Positions 5,594-12,722 of a DNA stretch of 12,722 bases are shown piece by piece. The notes beneath the pieces are model-generated. The model had not been told where the DNA came from. It worked only from the letters and a program-made list of their open reading frames with translations, and ran no database searches. The stretch spans positions 1 to 12,722 of the forward strand of contig PCSD01000032.1 of NCBI GenBank assembly GCA_002771615.1. The letters run 5' to 3'. The stretch comes from Candidatus Falkowbacteria bacterium CG23_combo_of_CG06-09_8_20_14_all_49_15. GTDB taxonomy: Bacteria > Patescibacteriota > Patescibacteriia > Patescibacteriales > UM-FILTER-48-10. Position numbers and translations under genes: made by a program. How positions within the stretch are numbered: position 1 is the stretch's first letter; the number at the start of each line of letters is the position of its first letter.

Positions 5594-6939
5594 TTGCTTG
5601 GAGGGGTAAAAATCTTGGGCACCAGATCGGCCAGTTTGTCAACCGCGATTATTTTTAAGCCGGTTTGGCCGTAATCGCCGGCCGGCACAATCGCGGCCGT
5701 ATAGCCGAGCTTGGCCGCTTCCCGCAAGCGGGCTTTCAATTTGCCCGGCGGCCGGATTTCGCCGCCCAAGCCGACTTCACCCACGGCCATGGTCCGCCGG
5801 CCAAGCGGCTGGTTCAGAAGAGAAGAAATGACCGCCAAGCAAATAGCCAGATCCAAGGCCGGATCCGCGGCCTTCAAGCCACCGGCCAGATTGACAATGA
5901 CATCCTGATTGGCCAGATTGATGTCGGCCCGCTTATGGAGGACCGCGGCCAGAATTTGCAAACGGTTGACATCCAGGCCGGCGGCTTTCCTCTGCGGCCA
6001 GCCAAAAACCGTCTTGGTCGTCAAGGCCTGGATTTCCGCCAAAAACGGCCTGGTTCCTTCCATAATGGCGCTGATCACCGATCCGGGCTGGGATTCGGCG
6101 CGCTCATGGATGAAAGCCGAAGACGGATTCGGCACGGCTTCAAAGCCACGGCCGGTCATGGTGAAAATGCCGATTTCATTCGTGGAACCGAAACGGTTTT
6201 TCGCCGCGCGCAAGATGCGGAAGCCGCGGCTTTTTTCCTCTTCCAGATAGATCACCGTGTCCACCATATGCTCCAGGCTTTTGGGGCCGGCCGCCTGGCC
6301 GTCCTTGGTCACATGACCGATCAGCAGGACAACCAAGCCGGTTTTTTTCGCGATCGCCACCAATTCGGCCGTGACCGCGCGGATCTGGACGATGTTGCCC
6401 GGTTCGGAAGGAACGGCGGCGACCGCCATGGTCTGGACCGAATCAATAATGGCCAAAGCCGGCTGAGAAGCCGCCAAAGTGGAAATGATTTTCTCAATGC
6501 TGGTTTCCGCCAAAAAACGCAGGCCGCGGAAATCGCCCGGCAGGCGGTCCAGGCGATCTTTCACTTGGCGGGCCGATTCTTCGCCGCTGACATAAAGCTG
6601 GGGATGATCCGGCCCCAAAAAACCGGCAATTTCCAAAACTAATGTTGATTTGCCGATACCCGGTTCGCCGGCGATCAGCGCCACGGCTCCGGGCACGAAG
6701 CCGCCGCCAAACACTCGATCAATCTCCCCCTGCCCGGTCGCGAGCCGGGCTTCCCCGGCCGTTGGCAAAGTGGCCAGACCAATCGTTTCCGCCGGCGCGA
6801 CCGCGGACCAAGGGGCCTTTTTGCCTTTATCTTCAATTTCTTCCCGCAGAGAACCCCAAGCGCCGCAAGACAAACAGCGCCCGCTCCATTTCGGACTGCG
6901 GGCCTGGCAAGACGAGCAAACATAAACTAAATTAGACAT
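5590..6939 (-). CDS. radA: DNA repair protein RadA
   Basis: A 449-residue RecA-like ATPase that helps process recombination intermediates by promoting branch migration. Domains in order: N-terminal four-Cys zinc finger (Cys8, Cys11, Cys22, Cys25); RecA-type ATPase with Walker A GEPGIGKST (91-99) and Walker B ending LAIIDSVQT (162-170); the RadA-specific KNRFG motif (247-251); and a C-terminal Lon-protease-like domain (about 270-449). Length and motifs are normal, so it should be functional. It starts 12 nt after the DsbA-like gene and shares ATGA with the glycosylase gene downstream. The start is set by the zinc finger lying immediately after it; no Shine-Dalgarno is visible. Confidence 0.97.
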   Translation of the reverse strand: MSNLVYVCSSCQARSPKWSGRCLSCGAWGSLREEIEDKGKKAPWSAVAPAETIGLATLPTAGEARLATGQGEIDRVFGGGFVPGAVALIAGEPGIGKSTLVLEIAGFLGPDHPQLYVSGEESARQVKDRLDRLPGDFRGLRFLAETSIEKIISTLAASQPALAIIDSVQTMAVAAVPSEPGNIVQIRAVTAELVAIAKKTGLVVLLIGHVTKDGQAAGPKSLEHMVDTVIYLEEEKSRGFRILRAAKNRFGSTNEIGIFTMTGRGFEAVPNPSSAFIHERAESQPGSVISAIMEGTRPFLAEIQALTTKTVFGWPQRKAAGLDVNRLQILAAVLHKRADINLANQDVIVNLAGGLKAADPALDLAICLAVISSLLNQPLGRRTMAVGEVGLGGEIRPPGKLKARLREAAKLGYTAAIVPAGDYGQTGLKIIAVDKLADLVPKIFTPPSK

Positions 6940-6951
6940 AAAATAAAAAGA

Positions 6952-7707
6952 TTACGGCTGGCTATTTGGCTGACCAGGCAGGAATTTATCAATCGCGGCG
7001 CGCAATTCTTCCTTGGTTACAGCGCCAAAAAGCGCCAAATTATTGATATAAACGAAAGGCACACCGGTAATGCCCAGGGTATTTGCTTCGGCCATATTAT
7101 CAACCACGGCTGATTCGGTCTGACGGTTTGCCAAACAGCCAGTGAGATCCTGCTCGGCCGCTCCAGCCGCGGAAGCGGCGGGCAATAAATCAGAATTTTC
7201 CAACATGCCCAACGATAATAAATAGTCATGATATTCCCAATATCGGCCTTGCGCGCCGGCACAGCGGGCCGCGAGAGCCGTCTGCCAGGAAAGCGATTTT
7301 TTGTCCGCTTCGGGATAATCCTTACGGATAAAAACGATCCGGTCGCCGTAATCAGCAAGAACGGAACGGACCGCCTCTTCCTGCTCGCGGCAAAACGAAC
7401 AGAGGTAATCGGAATAGACCACCACTTTCACCGGTGCGGATAAATCGCCTTGATGCGGATCCGCGGCCGAAATGATCGGCCCGTCCAGTACATCCTTAAG
7501 ACTGACAATACGAGTGATGAAAGGGTCTTGCGCCTTGTCCGCGGATCGGAAAAAAAACTGGTTTTCCTGGGCCGCCGAGCGGGCCGGCGCTTTGAACAAT
7601 AATGACGGCCAAGAGAAAAAGAAATAGGCAACGGCGAACAACACAAAAATTGCGGCCGAACTGGCCACAAATAATTTTACATTCGGATCTTTATTTGGAA
7701 AAGACAT
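6952..7707 (-). CDS. Membrane-anchored DsbA-family thiol oxidoreductase
   Basis: A 251-residue thioredoxin-fold protein of the DsbA/Thioredoxin_4 type, expected to form or shuffle disulfides outside the cytoplasmic membrane. It has one N-terminal membrane anchor (about 11-33). The linker (about 40-85) precedes the thioredoxin domain, with active site CSFC (103-106) after the strand VKVVVYSD. The cis-proline loop GVPFVYIN (215-222) is intact. Two further Cys (149 and 191) lie in the helical insertion, as is common in this subfamily. It is the first gene of an operon with radA 12 nt behind, an odd pairing of an extracytoplasmic enzyme with DNA repair. Its substrates could include the surface parts of the secretion system encoded upstream. 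The start is well placed before the anchor; there is no clear Shine-Dalgarno. Confidence 0.92.
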   Translation of the reverse strand: MSFPNKDPNVKLFVASSAAIFVLFAVAYFFFSWPSLLFKAPARSAAQENQFFFRSADKAQDPFITRIVSLKDVLDGPIISAADPHQGDLSAPVKVVVYSDYLCSFCREQEEAVRSVLADYGDRIVFIRKDYPEADKKSLSWQTALAARCAGAQGRYWEYHDYLLSLGMLENSDLLPAASAAGAAEQDLTGCLANRQTESAVVDNMAEANTLGITGVPFVYINNLALFGAVTKEELRAAIDKFLPGQPNSQP

Positions 7708-7784
7708 ATTAATTTGGGTTCTGCAAAAAAGTTTGGCAGTGAATAGTGATTAGGAAATTTTATGAACTAACTCACAATGTTCTC

Positions 7785-7814
7785 TTTTGTTATTTTTACC
7801 GGCCAATAACAAAA
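7785..7814. repeat. Perfect 10-bp inverted repeat upstream of the DsbA-like gene
   Basis: TTTTGTTATT (7785-7794) and AATAACAAAA (7805-7814) flank a 10-nt loop containing CCGGCC. It lies about 80 bp upstream of the DsbA-like start and 75 bp beyond the stop of the gene before it. Neither strand has a T-run after the hairpin, so it is not a standard terminator. It could be an operator or a leader hairpin. The rest of 7708-7889 is AT-rich with no clear promoter box. Confidence 0.45.
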
Positions 7815-7889
7815 AAACGCGGTTACTTTACGCACAAAATTTTAAAAAATATTTTTGGTTAAGGAAAAACGCCCGGACCCCAAAAAAAA

Positions 7890-8522
7890 TCAATCTTTGT
7901 CCAGCCAAAAAGCTCCATCCACCAGCCAAACATCATTTTGCTTGATCAAGTTTATTTTGATGTCCTGGCTGAAAACCTTGCTATTAGCCGCTGTGCTGAA
8001 TGATTCGCGGCGGCGGGTGGAGATAAGAATCTCCGCCCGGCCATCATCGGCATCATAGGTTGAGAATGTCCGGCCGACGGCTTTCGTGGATATACCATAA
8101 TAAATCGTGCTATCGGCGCTCGCATTTGATAAATCTTGGATATAACCCGCGCTCCAGCGGCGCATTTTTTCCGTCATGAATACCTGTAAATCGCGGATAT
8201 TGGCAAAATTAGCCTGGTTGGAATAACTGCCGAAACGTTCGGCAAAACTGGCCGCCAATTTTTCCAAATCCAGCTTGCTTAGAACCGCCGACTTAATCGG
8301 ATTTTCGGCAATGACAATTTTCTTAATTTCCTGCTGCGTGGCGCCAATTTCAAGCGACGCCGGCGCGGTCGGCACCGTGGCTTGAATATTGCCCGGCCGG
8401 CCCACGGCGGGCGTTTCTCCGCCGGATGATTCGTCTGTCCGCCGGAAAAACAAAAATAAGGCGATAATCACCGCTAGGCCGAAAAAGGCGGAAAAAATAA
8501 TAATCAGCTTTTTTTTCTCCAT
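7890..8522 (-). CDS. Membrane-anchored protein with NTF2/VirB8-like C-terminus, secretion cluster
   Basis: A 210-residue protein with a short basic start, one hydrophobic anchor (about 5-26), a Ser/Gly/Pro-rich linker (about 28-60) and a C-terminal globular domain. The end of the domain (QDIKINLIKQ-NDVWLVDGAFW) has the strand and Trp pattern often seen in NTF2-like folds, including the VirB8 and TcpC components of type IV secretion systems. Overall similarity is too weak to name it by eye. Its position directly after VirB4 supports a role as an inner-membrane scaffold, but this is inference. The start codon lies only about 11 nt from the predicted transcription start. The stop is followed by a T8 run without a preceding strong hairpin. 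Confidence 0.8.
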   Translation of the reverse strand: MEKKKLIIIFSAFFGLAVIIALFLFFRRTDESSGGETPAVGRPGNIQATVPTAPASLEIGATQQEIKKIVIAENPIKSAVLSKLDLEKLAASFAERFGSYSNQANFANIRDLQVFMTEKMRRWSAGYIQDLSNASADSTIYYGISTKAVGRTFSTYDADDGRAEILISTRRRESFSTAANSKVFSQDIKINLIKQNDVWLVDGAFWLDKD

Positions 8523-8540
8523 ATCTCTCGCTTTAATCTA

Positions 8541-8568
8541 ATTATAACACGCCATAAGGATTAATCAA
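8541..8568 (-). promoter_or_regulatory. Internal promoter between VirB4 and the VirB8-like gene
   Basis: On the minus strand: TTGATT (8568-8563), 16-bp spacer, and a perfect TATAAT (8546-8541). Transcription would start near 8534, about 11 nt before the ATG. The -35 box overlaps the VirB4 stop codon (8567-8565). It would allow the last gene to be expressed apart from the upstream cluster. Confidence 0.55.
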
Positions 8569-10466
8569 CCGATATCCATGTCCTTCTCGTCCGTTTCGCC
8601 GTTTTCCAGGCTGGCGGCGAAATCCTTCTTAGCTTCTTCAATTTCCAAAAGCTGGCGCGGGTCGGAAGTGATGAGCTGGTCCTCGGTCAAGGAGGAAACA
8701 ATGTTGATGGCGGCATGCTTATTGCCGGCGAAAAAAATCCCCTGCCCCACGCCGCATTCCAAAAGCAGATATTTTTCTCCTTCAGTAAGGACAAAAGTCT
8801 TCTGGATCAAATCAATGGCGGCGGGCGACTGCTTCAAAAGCAATTGGAGGGCGGAATTGGTAACAATCGCCTGCCCGTACGGGGAACGGAGAAAATCGTT
8901 GACATCCTGGGTGATGGTGGTGACACCGAGATAGTATTTGCGGCAACGTTTCACCAGAGCATAGATGAATTTGGCGCTGTCTTCGTGCTGCATGAGCCAC
9001 CAGGCCTCATCAATGGCCAAAATCCGCTTCTTCATTTCCGAACGGACGACATTCCAGATGTAATTGACAATGGTGTAAATCGCGATCGGACGGAGTTCGT
9101 CTTCCAAATCGCGGACGGAAAAGCAAACCAAATTGTTGTTCATATTGACATTGGTCGGATTGTTGATCAAGCCGGAAAAAGTGCCTTGCGTGTATTTACG
9201 CAGGCGCAAAGCCAGTCCGGCGCCGCCTTCCATGCCTTCCAGGATGTCTTGCAGATCCTGCATAATCGGCGCTTCCACGCGGCTCAAATCGCAATCCGGA
9301 GTGATGTCTTTTTTGGCGTAGGTTTCCAGGATAGCCCGATCCATAATGGAATCCTCCTCGTGCGAGAGGTCGCCGAGCATCAGGCGCAAAAGGCCTTTGA
9401 CGGTGATGACCGCGCTCCGGATGATATCGCCTGGCCGGGCATTGCCGCCGATCGCGCGCGGCAAGTCAAAAGGGTTGATCTTGTTTTCGCTGGACAGGGA
9501 GACGCTGATATAGGTGCCGCCGGCCGCGTCGGCCAGATGTTTGTATTCGTATTCCGGGTCAATGATGATGACATCCGTGCCCAGCATCAGGCTGCGCAGG
9601 ACTTCCAGCTTGATCGCGTAGCTCTTGCCGGCGCCGGACGTGGCAAAAACCACCATGTTGGCATTCTGCAAGCTGAAACGATCAAACAGGATCAGGCTGT
9701 TGTTGTGGCGGTTGATGCCGTAAAGGATCCCGTTGTCACTCGTCAATTCGCTGGAAATGAAGGGGAATGACGAAGCGACCGGCGAAGAATTCATATTGAA
9801 AACCACATAAAGTTCGTCATTGGCGAGCGGCAAGGTAGAGTTGAAGCCCTGTTCGGCCTGATAAAAAACTTTTTTGGAATAGACCAGCCGCGAGCCGAAA
9901 ATATTTTCAATCTCGTCCGACTGGCGATCCAGCTCCTCTTTCGTGTCGGCGTAGATGGTCACATACAAAGCAAACTGGAAAAACTTCTCAATCCCCTGTG
10001 TCAAGGCGTCGCGCAAGGACTCGATGTCCCGCAAGGCCGTTTCCCGCAAAGGATCGCGCGCCGCGCCTTTCTCCGCGTCCGAAACGATCTGCGCTTCCAG
10101 ATTGCCGACTTTCTTTTTCAACTGCTTCAGAATGACGGCGCTGGGCACGGGATAAAAATGCATGGCGATATCAAAAGTGTAGTTCAGATTGATGATCGGC
10201 GCGAACCAGCCGACGCTGATGTAACGAGGGTAGTTGACAACGAACAAAGTGCGGACGAATTTTCCGCCGAGCAAGAGATAGCTGGGAAAAACCTGCAGAC
10301 TGGCGGGCGCGATCAAATCGCTGATATAAACGATGCCCCGCCGATAAGCTTCTTCCTCCGCGAGCAATTCTTTGGCCAGAGAGGCTTCGCCGGCCGCGTC
10401 GATCGCCGGTTTCGCCGGCTCCGGCGGAGGAGAATTTTCCTTTTTCTTTTGCAAAAAATTTATCAT
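8565..10466 (-). CDS. VirB4/TraC-family type IV secretion ATPase
   Basis: A 633-residue motor ATPase of the conjugation/type IV secretion class, expected at the cytoplasmic side of the membrane. A charged, Pro-rich N-terminus (1-25) precedes the VirB4 N-domain (about 45-260), with FPSYLLLGGKFVRTLFVVNYP and a coiled-coil-like insertion (about 115-165). The RecA-like ATPase follows: Walker A ATSGAGKSY (275-283), IIIDPEYEY (300-308), Walker B LAIDEAWW (483-490) and the TQD motif (519-521). These features resemble the VirB4-like ATPases of Gram-positive conjugative elements. ATG at 10466 is preferred; an in-frame TTG at 10484 would add six residues. The 120-bp gap upstream is AT-rich with no convincing promoter. 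All catalytic motifs are intact. Confidence 0.93.
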   Translation of the reverse strand: MINFLQKKKENSPPPEPAKPAIDAAGEASLAKELLAEEEAYRRGIVYISDLIAPASLQVFPSYLLLGGKFVRTLFVVNYPRYISVGWFAPIINLNYTFDIAMHFYPVPSAVILKQLKKKVGNLEAQIVSDAEKGAARDPLRETALRDIESLRDALTQGIEKFFQFALYVTIYADTKEELDRQSDEIENIFGSRLVYSKKVFYQAEQGFNSTLPLANDELYVVFNMNSSPVASSFPFISSELTSDNGILYGINRHNNSLILFDRFSLQNANMVVFATSGAGKSYAIKLEVLRSLMLGTDVIIIDPEYEYKHLADAAGGTYISVSLSSENKINPFDLPRAIGGNARPGDIIRSAVITVKGLLRLMLGDLSHEEDSIMDRAILETYAKKDITPDCDLSRVEAPIMQDLQDILEGMEGGAGLALRLRKYTQGTFSGLINNPTNVNMNNNLVCFSVRDLEDELRPIAIYTIVNYIWNVVRSEMKKRILAIDEAWWLMQHEDSAKFIYALVKRCRKYYLGVTTITQDVNDFLRSPYGQAIVTNSALQLLLKQSPAAIDLIQKTFVLTEGEKYLLLECGVGQGIFFAGNKHAAINIVSSLTEDQLITSDPRQLLEIEEAKKDFAASLENGETDEKDMDIG

Positions 10467-10586
10467 AGATAATTGTTTCTTCAATATTTGATTTTAAACT
10501 TATTTCTCTGATTTTTTATTTTATTATCAAGCTGATTTACCTGCAAGCTTCATGAAAAAACCATCAATGGCCGCGGCCGGATCCGC

Positions 10587-11267
10587 TCATTCCGCCAAAC
10601 GCAATTCCTTGACATCGGCCAAGGGTTGGTTTTGGGATGTATCCGGATTATAGCTCGTATAAAACAGCTCAATCAAGCCCTGCGTATCCAATTGAACGGC
10701 GTTCAAGCCGATGGACGCCAGGCCGCTCGACACATTGGCCACGCGCCGGTCAAGCTCGGACTTGCGCTTATAAAACCGGTCCTCTTTCAGCTGGAATATT
10801 CCGACCGGCTTGAAAATCTCCAGCAGGCGGGAAAAAAAATGTTTCTGCTTGTCGGACAAGGGATTATACATGACCGTCACATAAAAACGCTTGTTCATAA
10901 TCTTGGCGGCCGTGATGAATTCCTGCACGAAGCGGATATATTCGTTCGTCTGGACTTTCAAGAGATCGTTCGTCTGTTCTTTGGCCTTCTGCCGCATCTT
11001 GTCCAAATAGCCGTCAATGTTCAATTCCCGCGATTGGATGGCAATCTGGAAGGGAAAATCCAGATTGTTGATGAAACTGACGTAAGCGCCGATGATGGCA
11101 TTCTGCTCTTCCTCGCTTTTCAGCGCGAAATTAATGCTGGAAACGAGCAGGACGGCGCGTAAAGTGCCATCGCGCATCACCAGGACGCCCTCCTTGATCT
11201 CGTTGATATCCAAATGCTCCTGTGTCGAAGAAAATTTTTTTTTGCTTTTGACCGCCGTACTTTTCAT
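10587..11267 (-). CDS. TraC-like protein, stand-alone VirB4 N-domain relative
   Basis: A 226-residue protein without an ATPase domain. After a basic N-terminus (1-15), the block EHLDINEIKEGVLVMRDG, then VLLVSSINFALKSEEEQN and FPFQIAIQSRELNIDGYL, is typical of the TraC-like domain found at the front of conjugation ATPases. A helical, Lys/Arg-rich middle and the segment RVANVSSGLASIGLNAVQLDTQGLIELFY-like end complete the fold. The full VirB4 encoded just downstream has its own N-domain, so this is not simply a broken-off piece of it. I infer a cytoplasmic partner that docks between the PrgI-type membrane protein and VirB4. The gap to PrgI is 107 bp, AT-rich, without a clear regulatory site. The ATG follows an A-rich stretch with no Shine-Dalgarno. 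Confidence 0.85.
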   Translation of the reverse strand: MKSTAVKSKKKFSSTQEHLDINEIKEGVLVMRDGTLRAVLLVSSINFALKSEEEQNAIIGAYVSFINNLDFPFQIAIQSRELNIDGYLDKMRQKAKEQTNDLLKVQTNEYIRFVQEFITAAKIMNKRFYVTVMYNPLSDKQKHFFSRLLEIFKPVGIFQLKEDRFYKRKSELDRRVANVSSGLASIGLNAVQLDTQGLIELFYTSYNPDTSQNQPLADVKELRLAE

Positions 11268-11374
11268 TTTTTTATTCTTATTTTCTTATTTATCTTATTT
11301 CTCTATTCGCTGGATTGCCCGCGGACTGATCAGATTAATTTAATGGCCGAATTTGACCAAAGAAAAATTACCGG

Positions 11375-11905
11375 TCAATCAGTCATGGGCAAGTCTTTTT
11401 TTTGATTGACATCAGCCAGGCCGGCCGGCCGGGCATCTTCTTCGGCCGTGTCCGGCCGCCGGACATTTTCCTGATCCGTGGTCCGACCGCCGAAAGTGCC
11501 GTGCGTATCCGCGATCAAGGCCAATTCAGCCAGGCGGGAAACGTCATAATGTTTGGCTAATAAAGTATTTTTCTCTTCAACTAAAGTTTTGCGGCTATCC
11601 GCTTCATCGCGCTTAATGGCGTTATGGCGGTTATCCCAGACCCGGAGAGACGGACGTTTGGAAGTCTGGATAAAATTCAAAATGAAAAAATGGAAAGCCA
11701 TGCCGTTTATGCGGGTGAAAGAAATAATTCCGGAAACGGCAAAAATGATCAAACCGAAAAAAAGGAAGGCGGAAAAATCAAAAATCTTGTAGCAGAGAGC
11801 GATCAGCATGAAACCGAAGAGCATGATGATGAACTGCCGCACGGTGACCGGACCGATGATCTTGTCTTCCACGTCAATGAATTGGGGGACGACGAATTGT
11901 TGCAT
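11375..11905 (-). CDS. PrgI-family type IV secretion membrane protein with long tail
   Basis: A 176-residue protein. The N-terminal 90 residues match the PrgI family, a VirB3-like inner-membrane component of Gram-positive-type conjugation systems: the VPQFIDVEDKIIGPVTVRQF opening, two adjacent membrane helices (about 24-40 and 44-62), and a conserved end around INGMAFHFFILNF and RPSLRVW. It is followed by an 85-residue charged tail that looks disordered or helical and has no membrane segment. VirB3-type proteins sit next to VirB4 and recruit it to the membrane, which fits the gene order here. It starts 21 nt after the upstream stop, consistent with one operon. Confidence 0.9.
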   Translation of the reverse strand: MQQFVVPQFIDVEDKIIGPVTVRQFIIMLFGFMLIALCYKIFDFSAFLFFGLIIFAVSGIISFTRINGMAFHFFILNFIQTSKRPSLRVWDNRHNAIKRDEADSRKTLVEEKNTLLAKHYDVSRLAELALIADTHGTFGGRTTDQENVRRPDTAEEDARPAGLADVNQKKDLPMTD

Positions 11906-11926
11906 AAATAATAAAGGAAAAAGGCT

Positions 11927-12721
11927 TTAATGGAAACGGATGGCTTGGTTGAATTTGGCCAAAGCCGAGAATTCCCGATCCGTGAGATAATCCAGGCCGG
12001 CTTTAGCGCGCGTCTGCATGATTTCCCCGACCGACCGATTCTGGTTCAAGGCCTCCAGGCCGATGGCCAGATAGAGCCGGAAAAGTGGCGAATTCCGCCA
12101 CGCCCGCACGCCTTCGCGCCTTTTGCCAAAGCTTTCCGTTTCCAGATTGGCGAGCTTGTCCGTCAGTTTATCCGCGGCCTTGTCCGGCTCGCGGCTGAGC
12201 CGCCGGAAGGTCAAGGCGTCAAAAATCTTCAATTCTTCCAGCGGGCCGACTATTTTTGGCACATATTTTATGTCTTCCATGGATTTTTTTCCGGAAGGCG
12301 CGGGCGCGCGGCGGATGACCTGGCTTGGCCGGGAAATTGTTTCCGGAGCGGCAGGAGGAATGTTTAATTCCAAATGAGACGGGTGGGAAGTTCGGTCGCC
12401 TCCGGCAACACCTCCTGATTCAACTGGCGCCGCGACCGCCGACGGCGGAATTTTTAAACTCTGAATGGACGGAAGCGCAATTGGCTTCTTCAACTTGGCT
12501 TCAGACGGATTCAGATCAACCTCTGTTTCTTTTGTCTCCACGGTCGTGGGCGATGTTTCGGGTAAAGACGCGGCCGCGGGTGTTTTATCCTTATCTTTCA
12601 AGGCCTGAAAATCATAAGGGATGTCCCGGGACGGCACGGCGGGCGCCGACAAAGACTGGCCGGCATTGTCTTCCGGCACCTTGATCCGAGACGGCGCTTT
12701 GCCGATTTTCTGGTTGAATTT
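11927..12721 (-). CDS. Proline-rich protein of the secretion cluster, 5' end outside the window
   Basis: The frame is open to the right edge; a GTG at 12679 is an internal possibility, but 14 more codons continue upstream without a stop, so the gene is probably cut. The first 150 visible residues are rich in Pro, Ala, Ser and Thr and look disordered. The last 115 residues form a conserved-looking charged domain with PKIVGPLEELKIFDALTFRR, a KLTDKLANLETESFGKR helix and a hydrophobic FRLYLAIGLEAL helix. No membrane segment or catalytic motif is visible. It lies 21 nt before PrgI and is probably cotranscribed. I do not recognise the family; an adaptor or substrate-recruiting role would be speculation. 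Confidence 0.8.
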   Translation of the reverse strand, partial: KFNQKIGKAPSRIKVPEDNAGQSLSAPAVPSRDIPYDFQALKDKDKTPAAASLPETSPTTVETKETEVDLNPSEAKLKKPIALPSIQSLKIPPSAVAAPVESGGVAGGDRTSHPSHLELNIPPAAPETISRPSQVIRRAPAPSGKKSMEDIKYVPKIVGPLEELKIFDALTFRRLSREPDKAADKLTDKLANLETESFGKRREGVRAWRNSPLFRLYLAIGLEALNQNRSVGEIMQTRAKAGLDYLTDREFSALAKFNQAIRFH

Positions 12722-12722
12722 G

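Noticed and set aside
5665..6642. Long open frame (325 codons) antisense to radA
   Set aside because: It lies wholly within radA on the other strand, its translation is rich in Gln, Arg and Gly with no recognisable domain, and RadA is complete with all motifs. It is a by-product of GC-rich codons.
8715..9770. 351-codon open frame antisense to VirB4
   Set aside because: The VirB4 reading on the minus strand has intact Walker A, Walker B and TQD motifs. The opposite frame has no family features or start signals.
10467..10586. Terminator or promoter in the VirB4 upstream gap
   Set aside because: The only hairpins are a very tight CCA/TGG stem before a T6 run and a 5-bp AAGCT/AGCTT pair. No -35/-10 pair has acceptable spacing.
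8565..11267. VirB4 split into two genes by a frameshift or stop
   Set aside because: The downstream gene already holds a full N-domain and ATPase, and the two genes are separated by about 120 bp of AT-rich non-coding DNA. This fits two distinct proteins better than one broken gene.
1..12722. UGA-as-glycine genetic code of Gracilibacteria/Absconditabacteria
   Set aside because: UGA ends several full-length proteins at their expected C-termini, and no in-frame UGA interrupts a conserved gene.
1..12722. CRISPR array, insertion sequence or integron
   Set aside because: No regularly spaced direct repeats, no transposase or integrase motifs, and no terminal repeats flanking a gene were seen.

Overview
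This 12.7-kb stretch most resembles a chromosome segment of a Candidate Phyla Radiation (Patescibacteria) bacterium, probably of the Parcubacteria group. That placement is inference from gene content and style. The window has a PrgI / TraC-like / VirB4 secretion-ATPase cluster of the type common in those genomes. It also has compact genes, mostly without Shine-Dalgarno sequences, and AT-rich spacers between roughly 50% GC genes. UGA is used as an ordinary stop (radA, antiporter, VirB4, PrgI), so the UGA-glycine code of Gracilibacteria/Absconditabacteria does not apply.

Left part (1-2276): tRNA-Ser(GCU) on the minus strand; a small two-helix membrane protein of unknown function; tRNA-Arg with the uncommon bacterial anticodon GCG; a 230-nt spacer that can fold into a long nested RNA structure; and a CaCA-family Ca2+/Na+ antiporter ending in a rho-independent terminator.

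Middle (2289-7707): RecG helicase and a small LIM-like zinc-finger protein lie on the plus strand. The zinc-finger gene has the only textbook promoter plus Shine-Dalgarno plus terminator set in the window. Convergent to it is a minus-strand operon in the order DsbA-like membrane thiol oxidoreductase, RadA, AAG-type 3-methyladenine DNA glycosylase. RadA and the glycosylase overlap by ATGA, and the operon ends in its own hairpin. With RecG this makes a DNA-repair neighbourhood.

Right part (7890-12722, all minus strand): a type IV secretion-like module. In transcription order it reads: a proline-rich protein cut by the window edge, a PrgI-family two-helix membrane protein with a long hydrophilic tail, a stand-alone TraC/VirB4 N-domain-like protein, a full VirB4-type ATPase, and a membrane-anchored protein with an NTF2/VirB8-like tail that seems to have its own promoter. 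Together they look like the cytoplasmic motor and inner-membrane core of a DNA or protein transporter. The remaining channel and pilin parts would lie beyond the right edge.

The least explained items are the structured spacer before the antiporter, the highly expressed-looking zinc-finger gene, and the unassigned secretion-cluster proteins.
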